Assembly (NCBI GenBank): GCA_026225945.1
Contig: JAMJFZ010002307.1
Span: 960,001-1,024,000 of the forward strand
Length of the DNA: 64,000 bases
Source of the DNA: Cricetomys ansorgei
Lineage: Eukaryota > Chordata > Mammalia > Rodentia > Nesomyidae
Direction of reading: 5' to 3'
A program made the translations under genes and the position numbers. The notes under the pieces were generated by a model. It was not told where the DNA came from. It saw nothing but the letters and a program-made list of their open reading frames with translations, and made no database searches. Within the stretch, counting starts at the first letter, position 1. Each line of letters opens with the position of its first letter. Below are positions 57,301 through 62,508 of the stretch, in pieces.

Positions 57301-60300
57301 AGAGAAGCCTGGGACCCCAGCTGGAGAGAGAAGGCACACTCCACCGAAGTTTTGGAAAGCCTGTCAGAGTCTCCGGCAAGATCAGCTGACTCATCGTCTC
57401 CCTCTGCTCAGTCTGCACACCCCAGACAGGGAAGAAAAGGGAAGTGTCCTCATTATTCCCTGGCTCTTACAACAGTTTTAAATTCTACGTGCCCAGGCAA
57501 TTTCACACTTGCACACTTTCCTACCCTGGTAATGAGACTACAAAAGTAATAGAACTCTCTGTAGTACTTCATGTTTTACACACTCCCCACTAGTTAATTA
57601 CTTGTTCTCATGACAACCAAAACCTCGGCTGGATGGCATCCATGTTGACCTTGGGATAGCAGGTTTCTTCCCAAACTTGAAAACTAAAAGGCAAATGTTC
57701 TGAAATCAAGCAGAAACATTTTTAATTCTCCTTGTGATCAATAATAGTTTTTCTTTCCTTTTCTGTATTGTCCTTGTTTTCCAGAATGAGCACATTTATG
57801 TTAGAACTATGAACACACACTGGTGTTTCTTTTGGGGAAGCGCCTTCTGTTCGATCCACACATACTCTACTGTTGGCACAGCCTGGAGCACTTCCTACGG
57901 TCCTTCATGCTGCGGACACTGCAGAGATCCAGCCTCCACTCCACCACCTTTGCCATCTTAACAAAAGAAGAAACTGGCTCCTCTTTCACTAACTCTGGTC
58001 ACATCCAGAAGATACACAGGTTAGGATACCTAAGTATTAGAAACATGGACTGCCACATCTTAGTCTATAGAAAACCTGAGCATCTAGCCCAAGGACATAC
58101 CTAAAACAAACTCAGCAAATAAGCAGCAGGTATAGAAATGACAGGTGTACACCACTGCAAATGCCCTAGAGTTTGACATCCTTCAACCTATAATGGCTTC
58201 CAAAGAGTAAAGCATTGCCCTCAAAAGCAAATCAACTCCACTTCCCCAATTTGTCCAAATTTCTGCTTGCAAGCACCTTCAGTAAGCTGGTGCGCTTTAG
58301 CACGGGGAATCAGTGATATGATGCCAGCATCACAAAGTCACAACTGAAAATGCCCCTTTCCAGTTCATCCCAGACAAAAGGCAGGGAACTACGCTCTTCA
58401 TCTCCCACACTCACTGGTGACCATCAATGAGCATGTCTGGAAATGAGCAAGTTCAAGGGACTGCTTACCTGAAGCTCACGGTATCTGGCTTGAAACGACA
58501 CAGCATCCTGCTCCTTTTCCTTCAGGAAGTCTTTCTCCAGGACACTGTGCTTCTCCATCAGAGATTCTACATCCTAAAAGGAACCAAAACACAAGCTCTG
58601 CAACATTCCATGGCATAAAATACTTTTTTCAATAAGCATAAAAAATATGTCAGGGAAGGAAATCAGGAAAAACAGCTTAAAGTCTAAAAATTATACATGG
58701 ATAAAATTGTCAAAGTTAACTATAATTTCTAGGCCAATATCAAATATTGATATTGATTGATATTAAAATTGACAAATGAACAAGAGCAGGGCTGGGGAGG
58801 TGGCTCAGAGGGTAAAGTGCTTGCTGGACAAGCACAAGGATCTGACTGTAGTCCTCCCCACACATAAAAAGCCAAGTGGTCCACAAGCATCTGTAACTCC
58901 AGCACAGAGAGACAGAAACAGGAGTACCCATGGAGCCCTCTGGCCTTGGTGGAAATGGTGAGTTCCCAGTAAGGAGACGAGGTGTAGAGTGATAGCTGAA
59001 GGTTTCCAACACTGACCTCTGCCTCCACAGGAGAGCACAGGGGCATGGCCTGCTGCATGCCGACAACCATGTACACAGGCATACACCACAAACACACAAT
59101 GACAAATAAATAAGAACAAGAACATCTCAACCAGTGCAATGAACAAAACCCAATCTCAATTCACTTTTGATGAGCTGACTAAGAAAGACAGACACAGATG
59201 AATGAACAAGTGGACAGACAGCAGATTGATTGATAGATGTAGAGAGATGGTAAGACTGATGGATATAGCTAGATAATTAGCAGGTGGTGGGAGAAAATAG
59301 GTAGATGGAAAAACAGATACAGACTGACAGACAGATGGAAGGATGGACAAGAGCTGAGAGCATATGCTAGTCCCTTCCATGAACATCTATGGTCAAGTAC
59401 CTGACTTCCCATTGGGAGAAGTTAACATACCAAACCTGAAATCCACACATGCAGTACACCACTGCCGACCTTGAAAGTAAATGAAGGTCAAACAGAAACA
59501 GAAGCCTCAGAGGAACATGAAACAACAGCAAAGCCCTAGCAGGATCTGTGCCTTAAAAGCAAGTTCAGCCTCCAGTTTCTGTGGGTCCCTTGCTGACACC
59601 AAAGCCCGAGGATGCTTAAGTACCTCATAAAAAATGGTATAATATTTTCATATAACATACACACATCCTACCATCTACATTAAATTATCTCCAGCTACTT
59701 AAAATATGTACAATGGAAATATGATATTGACTGTATTGTTTGTGCAAACAGGAAATAGGGATCTGTAAAGACACAGCTACAGAACATAGAATATGTATCC
59801 CTAAGTATCTCTGGTGTATGGTTGGTTGAATCAGATGCTAAATGAATGGATGTGCTAATCACTGACTACAGACTTTTTTTCATGACTTATTTTATTTATG
59901 TATATCTGTGTGTGCATGCATGAATATATGTGTCCTACATGCATATAGGCGCTGTTAGACACCAGAGAAGGGCATGAAAATGTATAGATCAATGGTTATC
60001 AACCTTCCCTAACACTGTAATCCTATAATATAGTTCCTCATGTTGTAGTAAGCCCACCCCCAACCATGAAATTTTGAAAGTATAATTTTGCTACAGTTAT
60101 GAATCGTAAATATCTGTTATACAGATGGTCTTAGACAACCCCTGTGAAAGGGTCATTCGACCCCCAAGAGTTGCAACACACAGGCTGAAAAACATGGCTA
60201 TCAACAGTTGCAAGCTGCATATAAGTGTTGGGAACCAAACTTAGGCGAGTGCTCTTAACCACTGAGCCACCTCTCCAGCCCATGACTAGAGGCTTCCTGC

Positions 60301-62508
60301 CTCCACTGACTACCTGATGTGACCGACCTAAACCTACACACCAGGGAAGATAATACATTCTTTGGTGAATTTTCAATCCATTTTGGATTATATCAAATTG
60401 CTTCATATATAATTCTACATCTGCAGGCAAATGCATGCACACACACACACCTTTTTAATTCTCTGTTTCTCTTCCTCAGAGGCTTTGAGTTTAGTCTCCA
60501 GACTTGATATTTTTTGCTGAAGCTGTGAGCTGGACACATCGGCTCCAGGACCCTCAGGCTCATCCTCCAGTGCAATTGCTCCATGGCTCGTCTCATCCGT
60601 TAAACCCAGTGGGAAAAGTGGGATATTTAGATGTGTGTGCGCTGACTGCTGGATCTAAACCATGTTAACAAAACACAGACCAGACAGACAAAGAGTTAGA
60701 CCATCCTGTTAAGGAAACATTCAAAGGGTATCAGAATCCACATTTGGAATTAAGTTGCAGTCAAAGTGATGAAATCATTTAGCTCTCTAAGTAAATCAGC
60801 AGAAGACTTCAGACTATTACAACAGCCCGATCTTTGAGGCCTGAAGAAAAAGCTTCTTACATCTACAGTACTCGCTACATCTGTGTTACTGCTAACACAT
60901 AAAACCCTTATCCACAAAAACGCACAATCAAGCATAGACACATCTGAGATACGCCCATCCTGAACTGTATCCACAGACCTAGGATTCATTTTATAATTAA
61001 ATTGTAAATCAGAATTTCACATTTATTAATGATGCTAACTTATCATTAACTTCCAGCAAAATTAACAGGTTACTTGAAATTGCACTTGACACTTTAAAAC
61101 TGCATTTTGGAACCCTGCCTCCAGCATCCAGTATGATGCCTGGCTCCACAAATATCTGAATGAATACATTATAATGATGTTGTCTTTGGGGGCTTTTACC
61201 CTAAAATTGAAATAGATGCTCTTGTATCTAAAAACATGTTAATATTCCCAGAAAAGAAAAACTAATTTTTTAATAAATTTAATAATAATAAATAAAATTT
61301 TAATTTAATAAATTTAATAATAATTTATTAAATTTAATAATTTAATAATTTTCTCATTTTTTGAAGTTTAGCTTTGAATTTAAGTTTGAAATGCAGAGAC
61401 AATTATTCTTTTCCTTTTAAGTTCAAGATTTCACATGTAAAGCTAAGTCCATTTTAATGACCATGCACAGCTGTTTGCCACAGTAAAGAGTTGGGGTGAC
61501 AGAAATTCCAACAACTGAGCAAACAGGCTGGATGGTCTTCCAGTTCAATTTTACAGTTAGATTGTATAGTGGTCAAAAAAAAAAAAAAGTCAGCTGTGGA
61601 CCTAGCTCAGGCTCTGCAGCCTGACAGCAGTCTTCTGGCAGGAGGTGTGTTCCTCTGTTTCCTCACCTTCCAACAAGGGAAGCAACTACACTTTTGTTTT
61701 AAGATTTAACTTGGGGACATCTTCACGTGTGTGTGGCATCAGCAGAGGACCGAGGTGACAAGATTCTCTGGAGCAGAGTGATGTGGGTGCTGAACCCAAC
61801 TCAGGTCTTCTGCAAGAGCACTGTATCCCTTAGCCAGCCCCAGGGGTTCTTACCCTGGTAGTCGATCTGCTTTGAGGATGGACTTGATTTACACTGAGGA
61901 ACACCTTGGGAATTTACACAGGAAGATCTGGGTGGCTCTGTATTAGTCTTTAAGCTCACTGGATGTTTATGGAATGAGTCCTCCCAGCTAGCTTTCTTTT
62001 TTGTATCTAGTGTGCTCTGGGCACCCTAAATGGAGCCATGGGCCTGAGTACTAAGTCAATTTTAATAAAGAATTTTAATAAAGAAGACACTCAAAGCAAA
62101 ATTTTGTAATTAAGGTACTTAAACCTTTTACAATCATGTCACAAAACATTTTTTGTTTTTTAAAACAAGTATAAATACTTTAAAAAGTATTTTTTAGAGT
62201 CTAAGCCTTGGCCTCAAAATTAGAAATTTATGTATTTATTATAGAAATACTTGGAAAATTTTATTTTAAAAATAAGTCATGAGCATGAATTAAATCAGGG
62301 CGAAGTTTCTTTGTGCAAGCTTCCTTCTGAAACATGCCTGCACTCACCTGCGCTTTGGGGATGGTCTGACTCACAAGGCCGCTGTCTGCATGAGTATCAT
62401 CTGGTGACGGAATGATGGCATCTGAAGAGAGTCGGCCCGTGGATGGAGATGAGTGGTCATGGTCCAGGACGAGCTCTGGAGAAGCCGGTGAGAGACGTAC
62501 TCCGGAAA
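4381..62508 (-). CDS. Ccdc91: Ccdc91 gene, interior part (8 coding exons, both ends outside window)
   Basis: This is the overall span of the only supported gene. Eight minus-strand exons with GT-AG borders join into one open frame of 995 nt. The product matches CCDC91 (p56, GGA-binding partner) as I remember it in human and mouse, with only scattered substitutions. Known role: a trans-Golgi peripheral protein that binds the ear domains of GGA clathrin adaptors and gamma-adaptin and helps sort lysosomal enzymes. The N-terminal acidic phenylalanine motif that makes this contact should lie above position 64000, and the C-terminal 70 or so residues below position 1; I looked for both and did not find them. 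The visible part is an N-terminal polar linker followed by about 230 residues of Glu/Lys/Gln-rich coiled coil. No promoter or polyadenylation site of the gene is in the window. Confidence 0.95.
4558..5964 (-). other. Ccdc91 intron between exons G and H
   Basis: A 1.4-kb AT-rich intron. I see no recognisable repeat, RNA gene or conserved open frame in it. Confidence 0.8.
5965..6033 (-). CDS. Ccdc91: Ccdc91 coding exon G (short coiled-coil exon)
   Basis: This exon is 69 nt, 23 codons, phase 0 at both ends, the shortest seen here. The acceptor is TCTTCTCTTTTGCAG and the donor GTAGGT. The product starts EALGKSLQEEMQRNKETLES and ends with AVK. It differs from human CCDC91 at its start more than the surrounding exons do, including loss of a cysteine that I recall in human, but the MQRNKETLES core is clear. 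It lies 82 nt from exon F and 1.4 kb from exon H. Confidence 0.93.
6034..6115 (-). other. 82-nt Ccdc91 mini-intron between exons F and G
   Basis: Its ends are GTGAGG and TCTCTTTTGCAG, with a good pyrimidine tract. It is close to the minimum length for a mammalian intron, in contrast to neighbours of up to 24 kb. The reading frames on both sides match CCDC91. Confidence 0.93.
6116..6208 (-). CDS. Ccdc91: Ccdc91 coding exon F (coiled coil)
   Basis: This exon is 93 nt, 31 codons, phase 0 at both ends. The acceptor is TTTCCTTGTAG and the donor GTGAGG. The product starts HQRLLEVLDTEKELIREKIQ and ends TQQSQEQK, matching CCDC91. Within the gene it is the first of three exons clustered inside 1.9 kb, and it is followed by an intron of only 82 nt. 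Retaining that intron would shift the frame and reach a stop inside the next exon's sequence, so the splice is needed for the full-length protein. Confidence 0.95.
6905..7070 (+). mobile_element. B1 3' fragment followed by an ID-like SINE
   Basis: AGCAGGAGGAT ... CAACCCTGTCTC followed by 13 A's is a B1-like 3' end. It is followed from about 6990 by GCTTGTCTACCATGTACAAG and CCTCAGCCCCAGCACC, the RNA polymerase III promoter region of an ID-type SINE. Confidence 0.6.
7120..7410 (+). mobile_element. B3/B2-type SINE
   Basis: It opens with GGGCTAGGAAGATGGCGCAT (compare the B2 start GGCTGGAGAGATGGCTCA), has a middle GCAATCCCACTGCATCCCTG block, and ends in an AC-rich tail. Diverged; subfamily uncertain. 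Confidence 0.55.
7660..7762 (+). repeat. 52-bp tandem duplication
   Basis: GGATGTCTGCAC starts at 7660 and again at 7712, and CTGAGAAAA-GCACCAG closes both units. The two copies differ by several substitutions. Confidence 0.8.
9289..9413 (+). repeat. GGT/TGG-rich simple repeat
   Basis: Imperfect (GGT)n with interspersed GAT, TGG and AGG units. It produces a false polyhistidine/polyproline frame on the minus strand. Confidence 0.9.
10112..10332 (+). mobile_element. URR1-type non-autonomous hAT element
   Basis: It begins CAGTGGTTCTCAGCC and ends GGTTGAGAACTGTTG, imperfect terminal inverted repeats of the rodent URR1 (hAT-Charlie) type. Inside are TACAGTTAGTTCCTCATGTT and TGACCCCTATGAAAAGATCA. 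There is no transposase, as expected for this family. Confidence 0.8.
11979..12127 (-). mobile_element. B1 SINE, antisense, near full length
   Basis: TTTTTTTGAGACAGGGTTTT through CTGTGTAGCCCTGGCTCTCC to CACCGCCACATCCCGGC, a clear B1 in minus orientation. Confidence 0.92.
12905..13065 (+). repeat. Dispersed repeat, copy 1 (related to about 53990-54090)
   Basis: Shares the blocks GTCAACAA-GCA-ACTCACT-AGGACTT and CACTCAAGG-TTCCTC-GCTCCCT with the region near 54005-54062. Family unknown; possibly part of an LTR. Confidence 0.35.
13330..13452 (-). mobile_element. B1-like SINE, antisense, degraded
   Basis: CAATGTAGCCCAAGCTCCTG and GCTAAGATTACAGGCTG match an old B1 in minus orientation. Confidence 0.5.
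13545..13672 (-). mobile_element. B1 SINE, antisense, diverged
   Basis: ATCTCACTATATAGATCAGG and CCAGGATTAAAGATGTACAC match B1 in minus orientation. Confidence 0.65.
18507..18700 (+). mobile_element. B3/B4-like SINE directly upstream of a B1
   Basis: It starts at GGGCTGGGGACATGGACCAG and runs to a degraded GAGAGAGCCTGACACAAAGA end at the border of the following B1. Confidence 0.5.
18701..18860 (+). mobile_element. B1 SINE, sense
   Basis: GCCAGGTGTGTAGTGACATG, CTTTAATCCCAGCACTTGGG, GGCAGGCGGATCTCTGTGAG, then a C run and an A tail. A clear, near-complete B1. Confidence 0.93.
19098..19175 (-). mobile_element. Short B1-like fragment, antisense
   Basis: GAGACAGTCTCTCACTATGT followed by GGCCAAACTGACC resembles the 3' half of B1 in minus orientation. 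Short and diverged. Confidence 0.35.
19718..19960 (+). repeat. Possible old LTR-type (MaLR-like) fragment
   Basis: GAAACTCATGTTGGAGTTTG, AGAGGTGGGACACTTGG and TCTTTACAAGAACAGAAAGA resemble the layout of ancient mammalian MaLR-type LTRs. This is pattern memory only; not verified. Confidence 0.25.
22345..22625 (+). repeat. Rodent medium-reiterated repeat (RMER-like), sense
   Basis: GAACAGTCCCCATGGGCTCA, then AATAAACTCTTCCTTCC and TAAGTTGCCTTGGTGGCACG follow the order of a repeat common in rodent genomes. It has an AATAAA signal near its 3' end. Exact family name not certain. Confidence 0.45.
24004..24111 (-). CDS. Ccdc91: Ccdc91 coding exon E (coiled coil)
   Basis: This exon is 108 nt, 36 codons, phase 0 at both ends. 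The acceptor is TTGTTTTTAG. The donor reads CAG followed by GTATTG, which lacks the usual G at +5 and so is the weakest donor of the eight. The product starts ALLQSSVKQQLDAIEKQYVS and ends HRCEELLHAQ, a close match to CCDC91. It carries one cysteine in the sequence HRCEELL. The heptad pattern continues without an obvious break. The flanking introns are 9.9 kb upstream and 17.8 kb downstream. Confidence 0.95.
25486..25632 (-). mobile_element. B1 SINE, antisense
   Basis: GTTTGAGACAGGATCTCACT, TGTAGACCAGGCTGGCTTAG and CTAGGATTAAAGTTGTCTGC match B1 in minus orientation. Confidence 0.85.
28829..28888 (+). repeat. Purine-rich tract
   Basis: About 60 bases made almost only of A and G, with GGGAGAGGGAGAGTAAGGAA at its core. 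Confidence 0.7.
30163..30534 (+). repeat. TTGG/CTGG minisatellite, about 370 bp
   Basis: Imperfect tandem tetranucleotides dominated by TTGG, with a CTGG block of at least eight units near 30354-30385 and interspersed CTAG, ATGG and TGAC variants. Several local homogeneous blocks suggest expansion at different times. Confidence 0.97.
30545..30668 (-). mobile_element. B1-like SINE, antisense, degraded
   Basis: CAGTCTGGTCTAGAACTCAA and CTGCCTCAGCCTCCTGAGTG fit an old B1 in minus orientation abutting the TTGG minisatellite. Confidence 0.55.
32554..32595 (+). repeat. Perfect 21-bp tandem duplication
   Basis: A 21-bp unit running from GATCTCT to GATATC occurs twice back to back (32554-32574 and 32575-32595) without a mismatch, so it is recent or conserved. 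Confidence 0.95.
32799..32824 (+). repeat. Perfect 13-bp tandem duplication
   Basis: The unit ACAGAAATAAGGT occurs twice in a row. Confidence 0.95.
33106..33232 (+). mobile_element. B2 SINE, truncated 3' end
   Basis: GGGGCTAGAGAGATGGCTCA through GAGGACTCGGGTTCAATTCT to CACAACCATCTGTAACTCCA. The A-rich tail region is missing or diverged. Confidence 0.88.
34006..34083 (-). CDS. Ccdc91: Ccdc91 coding exon D (coiled coil, very conserved)
   Basis: This exon is 78 nt, 26 codons, phase 0 at both ends, and isolated between introns of 24.4 kb and 9.9 kb. It has a strong pyrimidine tract (TTTTTCCTTTCAG) and the donor GTAGGC. The product begins EKHKQELEDMRKAGHEALSI and ends IVDEYK. All 26 residues are the same as in human CCDC91 as I remember it, more conserved than the exons on either side. 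The run AGHEALSIIV is unusually hydrophobic and small-residue rich for this coiled coil, so it may be a contact or break point rather than plain heptad (inference). Confidence 0.96.
34265..34412 (+). mobile_element. B1 SINE, sense, diverged
   Basis: GCAGACAGATCTCTGTGAGT and AGTGAGACTCTGTCTCAAAA followed by an A-rich tail. It lies 180 bp from exon D. Confidence 0.75.
35452..35600 (-). mobile_element. B1 SINE, antisense
   Basis: GAGTCAGGGTCTCCCCTCTG, CCAGGCTGGTTTCAAACTCA and GAGCCGCCATGCCAGC match B1 in minus orientation. Confidence 0.8.
35705..35728 (+). repeat. (CA)n microsatellite
   Basis: An uninterrupted run of about 12 CA units. Confidence 0.95.
35864..36020 (+). mobile_element. B1 SINE, sense
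   Basis: GCCAGGCAGTGATGGCCCAC, GACAGAGGCAGGTGGATGGA and AGAGAAACCCTGTCATGAAA, a near-complete B1. Confidence 0.9.
36716..36852 (+). repeat. Purine (AG) tract, about 135 bp
   Basis: Almost uninterrupted A and G, with GAAGAGGGGGAAAGGGGGAA in the middle; few pyrimidine breaks. Confidence 0.9.
36965..37262 (+). mobile_element. B3-type SINE
   Basis: GAGAGGTGGCTCACTGGTAA, CCTGAGTTCAAGCTCCACTG and a CA-rich tail with ACACACACAAAAAG. Confidence 0.65.
37418..37430 (+). repeat. Homopolymer run of 13 G
   Basis: Thirteen consecutive G's following TCTGGTT and ended by CGCAC. Confidence 0.95.
38360..38440 (+). mobile_element. Possible ID-like fragment
   Basis: TGAGTTCAATCCCTAGCACC resembles the B-box and 3' end of an ID-type SINE; the upstream half is poor. 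Confidence 0.35.
40057..40258 (+). mobile_element. B2 SINE, near full length
   Basis: GGCTGGAGAGAGAGATAGCT, GCGGTTAAGAGCACTGGCTA, CACCACATGGCAGCTCATAA, and an A-rich AAAATAAAAATAAAC tail. A few extra bases sit in the A-box region (GAGAGAGAGATAG). Confidence 0.9.
40545..40925 (-). mobile_element. LTR-like dispersed repeat, copy 1
   Basis: Shares a long collinear series of blocks with 49020-49420, including CAGCAGAG-GAACCACC-TCATGG, AGGTGTTTTTATTGA and GTGCACAAAA. Read on the minus strand it contains AATAAA within TCAATAAAAACACC, where a solo LTR would carry its polyadenylation signal. No retroviral gene is attached. Family and exact ends unknown. Confidence 0.5.
41457..41612 (+). mobile_element. 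B1 SINE, sense
   Basis: CTTTAATCCCAGTACTCAGA, GAGGCAGGTGGATCTTTGTG and ACATAGTGAGAGCATGTCTC, with an A-rich tail. Confidence 0.9.
41626..41905 (+). mobile_element. B3/B2-type SINE
   Basis: GGGAAGACAGCTAAATCAGT, GGAGTCCCAGCACCCACATA and a CA-rich 3' end; it follows the B1 directly. Confidence 0.65.
42118..42321 (-). mobile_element. B3-type SINE, antisense
   Basis: GTTGGGAACCAAACCCAGGT, GTGCTCTTAACTACTAGACC and TTCTAGCCCC mark the reversed 5' end of a B3/B2 SINE. Confidence 0.85.
42346..42435 (+). mobile_element. ID-like SINE
   Basis: GGGCTTGAGGTGCAGCTCCG and TAGTTTGATACCCCTACCAC follow ID box order but are diverged. Confidence 0.45.
45119..45203 (-). mobile_element. ID-like SINE, antisense
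   Basis: Read on the minus strand, GGTAGAGCATTTACCTAACA and GGCCTTGAGTGTGATTTCC fit an ID element. Confidence 0.6.
45358..45482 (-). mobile_element. B1 SINE, antisense, slightly truncated
   Basis: AAGACAGGGTTTCTCTGTGT, GTAGACCAGGCTGGCCTCGA and CACCTGCCTCTGCCTTCTGA, low divergence. Confidence 0.93.
45753..45935 (+). mobile_element. B2 SINE
   Basis: GGGGCTGGAGAGATGGTTCA, CTCACAGAGGACCCAAGTTA and GTTGCTCACAACCTCCTGTA. Confidence 0.9.
46483..46589 (-). mobile_element. LINE-1 3' end fragment, antisense
   Basis: AATAATTTGAGTTTCATACA followed by ATGTATCTAGATAACACCC is the reverse of a rodent L1 3' tail. Confidence 0.65.
46590..46730 (+). repeat. Purine (AG) tract, about 140 bp
   Basis: GGGGGGAGGGGGGAGAAAAA followed by GAAA/GAGA repeats with few interruptions. 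It may derive from the purine-rich part of the adjoining L1 tail, later expanded. Confidence 0.9.
48484..48613 (+). mobile_element. B1 SINE, sense
   Basis: CACACCTTTAATCCCAGCAC, AAAGGCAGGTGGATCACTGA and GTGAGACCCTGTCTCAAAAA, with an A tail. Confidence 0.93.
49020..49420 (-). mobile_element. LTR-like dispersed repeat, copy 2
   Basis: A second copy of the repeat at 40545-40925, same orientation, diverged by substitutions and small indels. On the minus strand it again has an AATAAA within TCAATAAAAACACC. No internal retroviral sequence lies beside it. Confidence 0.5.
52060..52335 (+). mobile_element. B3-type SINE
   Basis: GGGAGACAGTACAGTGGGTT and GGATCAGAGTTCAGATCTCT, with a CACCACACACGTGC tail. 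Confidence 0.65.
53338..53375 (+). repeat. (CA)n plus A-run
   Basis: About 13 CA units running into an A tract, just before a B2 element. Confidence 0.95.
53382..53575 (+). mobile_element. B2 SINE with a short internal insertion
   Basis: GGTGCTGAAGAGATGGCTCA, CTGGCTGCTCTTCCAGAAGA and CACATGGCAGCTTACAACTG. The A/B-box spacer reads GTTAATAATAAATACTGG, carrying extra bases compared with the usual GTTAAGAGCACTGG. Confidence 0.88.
53990..54090 (+). repeat. Dispersed repeat, copy 2 (related to about 12905-13065)
   Basis: GTCAACAACACACACTCACT and CACTCAAGGTTTCCTCTGCT parallel the first copy, though copy 1 has an extra 10-20 bases between the blocks. Confidence 0.35.
55792..55981 (+). mobile_element. 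URR1-type hAT element, diverged
   Basis: It begins CAATGGTTCTCCATCTTCCT and ends GGTTGAAAAACGCTG. Inside, CTCATGTTGTGGTGACCCCC and CATAACTGTAATTTTGCTAT are well preserved, while the part after position 55905 is shortened. Confidence 0.85.
56080..56470 (-). repeat. Rodent medium-reiterated repeat (RMER-like), opposite orientation to 22345-22625
   Basis: AGTTGGGGTTTCTATTGCTG, ATGACCAAAAGCAACTTGGG, AGGGTTTATTTGG and, at the far end, TGTCAAGCTGACATAAAAGC are characteristic of an abundant rodent interspersed repeat. Exact family name not certain. Confidence 0.6.
58469..58573 (-). CDS. Ccdc91: Ccdc91 coding exon C (coiled coil)
   Basis: This exon is 105 nt, 35 codons, phase 0 at both ends. The acceptor is TTCCTTTTAG and the donor GTAAGC. 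The product starts DVESLMEKHSVLEKDFLKEK and ends ARYRELQ. Leucine, valine and methionine recur at heptad spacing among Glu and Lys, as expected for the continuous coiled coil of CCDC91. It differs from the human version I remember at several conservative positions. The upstream intron is under 1.9 kb, but the next intron downstream is the largest in the window (24.4 kb). Confidence 0.95.
58788..59120 (+). mobile_element. B3-type SINE, long
   Basis: GGGCTGGGGAGGTGGCTCAG, GTAACTCCAGCACAGAGAGA, CATGTACACAGGCATACACC, and an AAATAAATAAGAAC tail. Confidence 0.8.
59165..59350 (+). repeat. Degenerate GATA/GATG/GACA simple repeat
   Basis: Recurring GACAGACAG, TGATAGATG, TAGATGGAA and GATGGAAGGATGG units without a clean period. 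Confidence 0.7.
59885..60281 (-). mobile_element. B3-type SINE, antisense, split by a URR1 element
   Basis: The left part (to 59989) includes TGTGTGCATGCATGAATATA and ACACCAGAGAAGGGCATG. The right part (from about 60197) includes GTTGGGAACCAAACTTAGGC and ends CACTGAGCCACCTCTCCAGC. Together they make one reversed B3/B2 SINE with foreign DNA in the middle. Confidence 0.75.
59990..60196 (+). mobile_element. URR1-type hAT element inside a B3 SINE
   Basis: It begins CAATGGTTATCAACCTTCCC and ends in a degraded CAGGCTGAAAAACATGG. Inside are CTCATGTTGTAGTAAGCCCA and CCTGTGAAAGGGTCATTCGA. Confidence 0.85.
60426..60450 (-). repeat. GT microsatellite forming the exon B splice donor
   Basis: On the transcript strand, exon B (AAAAAG) is followed immediately by about seven GT units, then GCATGCATTTGCC. 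The first GT is the 5' splice site. Confidence 0.9.
60451..60654 (-). CDS. Ccdc91: Ccdc91 coding exon B (linker to start of coiled coil)
   Basis: This exon is 204 nt, exactly 68 codons, phase 0 at both ends. The product begins IQQSAHTHLNIPLFPLGLTD, continues through an acidic stretch (EDEPEGPG), and turns into heptad-like sequence at SSQLQQKISSLETKLKASEE, ending QRIKK. The coiled coil therefore starts about 43 residues into the exon. The PLFPLG segment is a short hydrophobic island in an otherwise polar linker. The acceptor ends GGTTTAG with a poor pyrimidine tract. The donor is unusual: AAAAAG is followed directly by a run of GT dinucleotides, so the 5' splice site is the first unit of a microsatellite. 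The frame and its match to CCDC91 in both neighbouring exons fix the boundary. Confidence 0.95.
61262..61355 (+). repeat. AT-rich simple repeat (TTTAATAA-type)
   Basis: Almost pure A and T with repeated TTTAATAA and AATTTAATAA units. Confidence 0.9.
61700..61845 (-). mobile_element. B3-type SINE, antisense, diverged
   Basis: GGTGCTGAACCCAACTCAGG, AAGAGCACTGTATCCCTTAG and CCAGCCCC are the reversed 5' half of a B3/B2 SINE. Confidence 0.75.
62348..62508 (-). CDS. Ccdc91: Ccdc91 coding exon A (polar linker, about residues 37-90)
   Basis: This 161-nt exon is the most N-terminal coding exon in the window. It starts with the last two bases of a split valine codon (phase 1 boundary) and ends at a complete glutamine codon before the donor GTGAGTG. 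The acceptor is a pyrimidine-rich stretch ending CTTTAG. The product begins (V)SGVRLSPASPELVLDHDHS and ends LVSQTIPKAQ. It is rich in Ser, Pro and Asp, with repeated SP dipeptides, and shows no heptad pattern, so it is probably a disordered linker between the adaptor-binding N-terminus and the coiled coil. It appears one residue longer than human as I recall it. This is the least conserved exon seen here, yet the match across its whole length leaves little doubt. Confidence 0.93.

Larger units (their letters stand above)
34084..58468 (-). other. Ccdc91 intron between exons C and D (24.4 kb)
   Basis: The largest intron and the richest in SINEs; these, two LTR-like copies, one diverged URR1 and simple repeats are listed separately. 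Between them, for example 38440-40050, 42440-44900, 46935-48480, 49430-52050, 54200-55790 and 56480-58460, I see no recognisable element or gene, only short chance frames. Confidence 0.8.
58574..60450 (-). other. Ccdc91 intron between exons B and C (1.9 kb)
   Basis: Mostly repeat: a B3-like SINE, a degenerate GATG/GACA repeat, and a B3 SINE split by a URR1 element. Its 5' end on the transcript strand is a GT microsatellite. Confidence 0.85.
60655..62347 (-). other. Ccdc91 intron between exons A and B (1.7 kb)
   Basis: AT-rich intron holding an AT-rich simple repeat and an antisense B3-like SINE; a run of 14 A's sits near 61575. No gene or other element seen. Confidence 0.8.

Noticed and set aside
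56990..57549. CpG-richer patch with a plus-strand open stretch (57259-57549)
   Set aside because: The frame has no ATG at its start and no recognisable product; the patch is too short and weak for a CpG-island promoter.
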